Source: Deltaproteobacteria bacterium (GTDB lineage: Bacteria > Desulfobacterota > Syntrophia > Syntrophales > Smithellaceae). From it: a stretch of DNA of 9,155 nt. The stretch covers positions 1 through 9,155 of the forward strand of contig JAGVUJ010000247.1 in the NCBI GenBank assembly GCA_019136325.1, written 5' to 3'. Shown here piece after piece: positions 6,340-9,155 of the stretch. The first letter of the stretch is position 1; every line of letters starts with the position of its first letter. The translations under genes and the position numbers were made by a program. A model generated the notes under the pieces. That model ran no database searches and was not told the origin of the DNA. It saw only the letters and a program-made list of their open reading frames with translations.

Positions 6340-8301
6340 TTATCTTCCTTCAGCGCCCAATCCTCCGGTTAATTCGGCCAGCTTTTGCGCCAGGTACAGA
6401 GCGCCGGGCGTTGTTAAGTGACCTTCGTCCCATGTGGTTAGCCCATCGGCACGCCCATTAACCGTTGTCAGGCAGCCCGTTTTGTTGCACATGGCCTTCA
6501 GCGCGGAAAAATACACGACATCGTCCAAATTCTGAAGCTGAGTCTTGATCGTTTCATCAACGGCAACAACGCTTTGATCAAAATACTGATATGTGCGTTC
6601 CGGAACGTTGGCGGCACGAGTGCGTCTTAATTCTTTTACAAGAAGATTAGGTAATGGGCTCAGCCATTGCGGCGAAGGACCGACAACGATAATTTTTGAG
6701 ACACCTGCCTCTTTCAGTCTTTGAATGGTCGGAACAAGCGACCGCATGACCGTATCGTTATGGTCCAACTTAAGATAGCCTATCCAATGTGCGTGCAGAA
6801 TGACAATCGTCGGCCGCAGTTCTTTTATTTTTCCGAAAACGTAAATATTGGATTTATTGCAGTTGTTGTAGCCATAATTCAAAACTGGTGGGCAGGCGTT
6901 GCGGGCGAATTGCGCCAGACGGAAATCATCGCCTCCTAATGCTTTAAGGCCTGTATAGAAGCGGGCCGCATGTGAGTCCCCCCATACCAGAATGAATGTT
7001 TTTCCTTTTTCCGGCGGATCAACGCAGTCAGCGGAATACCCCTGTGCGTCGGCTGCCACGTCGAGCCAGCAGGCCCCCCGTCGGGTATCCGTCGCAGGAT
7101 CATATTTATACGTTGCATAGGACTGTATATCCGCACTGAACCGTTGAGGCATCCCGTTCATTATGAAACAGTAAAATCCCGCCACCCCGACAATTACCAT
7201 TGCCAAGAACAATGCCGGCGCTGTTCTCTTGGTTGAAAACGCAAATCGTATTGGCTTCTCAATGAGGCGATAGGTTAGATAGGCCAATAAGAGACTTAAA
7301 ATAACGATGGCGAGGCGCACCCATGTTGGCGGTATCTCTGAATGTATGATTCTCGCAAAAGAGAGCAGTGGCCAATGCCAGAGGTACAAAGGATAGCTGA
7401 TAAGCCCAACCGTAACAAACGCGCGTCGTGACAAAACCACTCGATTGAAAAATGAGCCTGGCCCGGCTTGGATTAACAGACCGGCCCCGACAACAGGCAA
7501 CATCGCTCTCCATCCGGGAAATTGAACATCATCTTTGAATAGCACGACCGACAACACAATAAGTAAAATTCCAAAGAACGACAGAAACGAGTGGAAATCA
7601 CTTTTGGAATCAACTCCGTTGCTTTTATCCGTCAAATTGCAGCAGGCAAGAATGCTTCCAAGCATCAATTCCCAAAAACGAGTAACGGGGGAATAGAATG
7701 CCGCTACAGGACTATTACACGTTAAATATAGGTTTATTACAAATGAAGCCACGAACAAAAAAAACAACAAATAAAAAGGATTGATCCGTTTTTTGCTTAC
7801 CGTGGCCAGAAGAAGCGGCCATATTATATAAAATTGTTCTTCGATGCCGAGCGACCATAGATGTAGAAGAGGTTTTAGCTCACTCGCTTTGTCAAAATAT
7901 CCGGACTCGGTCCATAGCAAAACATTAGCAATGAAACCTGCGCCTGCCGCAACATGCTCTCCCAATGCGCCGTATTCATTTGGCAATAACACCAGCCATC
8001 CAAGCGCCAGACAAAAGATCAGTACCAGCAGCAAGGCTGGAAAAATTCGTTTGATCCGCCGTTCGTAGAATAGACGAAATGAAAAAGTATTCTCTTTCAG
8101 GCTTTTGAGAATGATGCTTGAGATTAAAAATCCTGAAATGACGAAAAAAATATCAACACCAACAAAGCCGCCTGGCAACAACTCCGGAAATGCATGATAT
8201 GCAACAACGGATAAAACCGCAACGGCTCGTAATCCATCAATATCGCTTCTGTAAGTGAGGGTCACCAGTGAGCTCCCCTGATGCTCTGCCTTGCGGGTCA
8301 T
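6340..8301 (-). CDS. Membrane O-acyltransferase with C-terminal SGNH domain (OafA/YrhL family)
   Basis: From the ATG at 8301 the protein has 653 residues. An acyltransferase-3 membrane domain (about 17-380) is followed by a periplasmic SGNH domain (about 400-650). The membrane part shows YRSDIDGLRAVAV (17-29), the R-X10-H motif (R25, H36), FVGVDIFFVISGFLIS (46-61), FYERRIKRIFPAL (78-90), HLWSLGIEEQFYIIWPL (147-163) and SYPLYLWHWPLL (302-313). The SGNH part has VWGDSHAARF (nucleophile S443) and DEGHLTTPGA (D625, H628). Such proteins pass an acyl group, usually acetyl, across the inner membrane onto O-antigen, capsule or peptidoglycan. Three cysteine pairs (C411/C426, C470/C481, C605/C610) lie in the SGNH domain. 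An in-frame TTG at 8343 overlaps the folD stop and would add 14 residues. I prefer the ATG because the family domain starts soon after it, although its Shine-Dalgarno sequence is weak. Base composition is far more AT-rich than folD. Confidence 0.93.
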   Translation of the reverse strand: MTRKAEHQGSSLVTLTYRSDIDGLRAVAVLSVVAYHAFPELLPGGFVGVDIFFVISGFLISSIILKSLKENTFSFRLFYERRIKRIFPALLLVLIFCLALGWLVLLPNEYGALGEHVAAGAGFIANVLLWTESGYFDKASELKPLLHLWSLGIEEQFYIIWPLLLATVSKKRINPFYLLFFLFVASFVINLYLTCNSPVAAFYSPVTRFWELMLGSILACCNLTDKSNGVDSKSDFHSFLSFFGILLIVLSVVLFKDDVQFPGWRAMLPVVGAGLLIQAGPGSFFNRVVLSRRAFVTVGLISYPLYLWHWPLLSFARIIHSEIPPTWVRLAIVILSLLLAYLTYRLIEKPIRFAFSTKRTAPALFLAMVIVGVAGFYCFIMNGMPQRFSADIQSYATYKYDPATDTRRGACWLDVAADAQGYSADCVDPPEKGKTFILVWGDSHAARFYTGLKALGGDDFRLAQFARNACPPVLNYGYNNCNKSNIYVFGKIKELRPTIVILHAHWIGYLKLDHNDTVMRSLVPTIQRLKEAGVSKIIVVGPSPQWLSPLPNLLVKELRRTRAANVPERTYQYFDQSVVAVDETIKTQLQNLDDVVYFSALKAMCNKTGCLTTVNGRADGLTTWDEGHLTTPGALYLAQKLAELTGGLGAEGR

Positions 8302-8339
8302 TGTATGTTTTCTTAGCAAAAAGTTTTGATAGCTGAAGG

Positions 8340-9155
8340 TCAAGATGCTGCCATTCTCGCCGCGTCCAGGGTGTTTTTCATCAGCATGGCAATCGTCATC
8401 GGGCCGACGCCGCCGGGCACGGGCGTGATGGCGGATGCTTTGGGAGCGACTTCATCAAACGCCACATCGCCCGCCAGCTTGCCGTTTTCCAGACGGTTGA
8501 CGCCGACGTCGATCACCACCGCTCCTTCTTTGACCATGTCCGCGGTGATCATGCGCGGCTTTCCGACGGCGGCAATCAGGACATCGGCGCGTCTTGCCAC
8601 GGCGGGCAGGTCCTTCGTTTTGGAATGGCACATCGTCACCGTGGCATTTTGCGCCAAAAGCAGAAACGCCATGGGTTTGCCGACGATGTTGCTGCGCCCG
8701 ATCACGACCGCGTCTTTTCCGGAAAGCTCAATGCCGGTGCGGGCGATCAGCTCCATGATGCCCCGGGGCGTGCACGGAATAAACAGCGGCGAGCCGGTGA
8801 CGAGACGGCCGACGTTGGCCGGGTGAAAGCCGTCCACGTCTTTGTGCGGGTCGATGGCGGCGATTATTTTATCCGTGACGATATGTTTGGGCAGGGGAAG
8901 CTGAACCAGGATGCCGTGAATCTGCCTGTCGTTGTTCAGATCGCGGATCAGGGCCAGAAGCTCCGCCTCGCCGACATCGGCGGGCAGCTTGTATTCGCGT
9001 GACAGAAAACCCACCTCCGCGCAGGCTTTGGCCTTTCTTCCCACGTAAACTTTCGAGGCGGGATCGTCTCCCGCCAGCACGACGGCCAGACCGGGCACGA
9101 CGCCGGTCCTTCGCGTTAAGACTAATGTTTCTTCCCGAACCGCCTGGCGGATATC
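8340..9155 (-). CDS. folD: Bifunctional methylenetetrahydrofolate dehydrogenase/cyclohydrolase FolD, 5' end cut by the window edge
   Basis: The frame is open to the right edge and shows 271 codons. Compared with the roughly 290-residue family, about a dozen N-terminal residues are missing. FolD oxidises 5,10-methylene-THF to 5,10-methenyl-THF with NADP and hydrolyses it to 10-formyl-THF in the cytoplasm, feeding purine and formyl-methionine synthesis. Clear signatures are [19 protein letters not shown] followed by RKAKA, with the catalytic Y-X3-K pair; [29 protein letters not shown]; the nucleotide-binding [12 protein letters not shown]; and [12 protein letters not shown] near the end. All expected motifs are intact. 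A GTG at 9098 is in frame, but it falls inside the conserved PGLAVVL region, and family-like sequence (IRQAVREE) continues upstream, so the true start lies beyond 9155. The gene is GC-rich, unlike everything to its left. The acyltransferase ATG follows its stop by 38 bases, so read-through transcription is likely. Confidence 0.97.
   Translation of the reverse strand, partial: DIRQAVREETLVLTRRTGVVPGLAVVLAGDDPASKVYVGRKAKACAEVGFLSREYKLPADVGEAELLALIRDLNNDRQIHGILVQLPLPKHIVTDKIIAAIDPHKDVDGFHPANVGRLVTGSPLFIPCTPRGIMELIARTGIELSGKDAVVIGRSNIVGKPMAFLLLAQNATVTMCHSKTKDLPAVARRADVLIAAVGKPRMITADMVKEGAVVIDVGVNRLENGKLAGDVAFDEVAPKASAITPVPGGVGPMTIAMLMKNTLDAARMAAS

Noticed and set aside
8341..8343. TTG start for the acyltransferase overlapping the folD stop codon as TTGA
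   Set aside because: TTG is a rare start, no good Shine-Dalgarno sequence precedes it, and the ATG at 8301 already lies 16 residues before the family domain. It stays possible.
8326..8826. A 166-codon plus-strand frame opposite folD
   Set aside because: It is a shadow of the GC-rich folD coding frame. FolD motifs on the minus strand are intact over the whole stretch.

Overview
The window looks like part of a bacterial surface-glycan biosynthesis locus lying next to the housekeeping gene folD. Every supported gene is on the minus strand, so transcription runs from the right end to the left end. Most ribosome-binding sites that can be seen are of the GGAGG/AGGA type, and the proteins are ordinary for a Gram-negative bacterium: an OafA-type O-acyltransferase with an SGNH domain, a WbqC-like protein and a DPM1/GtrB-like glycosyltransferase. 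A Desulfobacterota/Syntrophales-type anaerobe is a guess from the mix of genes. The sequence does not settle the taxon.

Right end (8340-9155): folD, cut by the window edge and clearly GC-rich (43 G+C in the 60 bases 8761-8820). Next (6340-8301) is a 653-residue membrane O-acyltransferase with a C-terminal SGNH domain. It is much more AT-rich (18 G+C in the 60 bases 7741-7800), so composition shifts sharply at the folD boundary. A 227-base AT-rich gap follows (6113-6339). It holds a weak terminator-like hairpin and a candidate promoter with a perfect TTGACA -35 box.

From 6112 to the left edge runs one compact operon: a WbqC-like protein, an acetolactate-synthase-like thiamine diphosphate (ThDP) enzyme, an ATP-grasp ligase, a calcineurin-like metallophosphoesterase, a five-bladed beta-propeller 'glycosylase', a polyprenyl-phosphate-type family 2 glycosyltransferase, and the first 31 codons of a probable SAM-dependent methyltransferase. 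Four of the six junctions are ATGA stop/start overlaps and one is a 14-base overlap, so the proteins are probably made together by coupled translation.

No sugar-nucleotide synthesis genes, flippase or polymerase are in view. The most interesting part is the unit of WbqC, ThDP enzyme, ATP-grasp ligase and phosphoesterase, joined to a propeller protein and a lipid-linked glycosyltransferase. Its enzymes suggest carboligation of a 2-oxo acid, ATP-dependent ligation of a carboxylate, and phosphate ester removal. This fits synthesis of an unusual branched or amide-substituted sugar, but the pathway is inference and no product can be read from the sequence. No tRNA, rRNA, CRISPR array, insertion sequence or attachment site was found, and no stretch over 300 bases lacks a gene.
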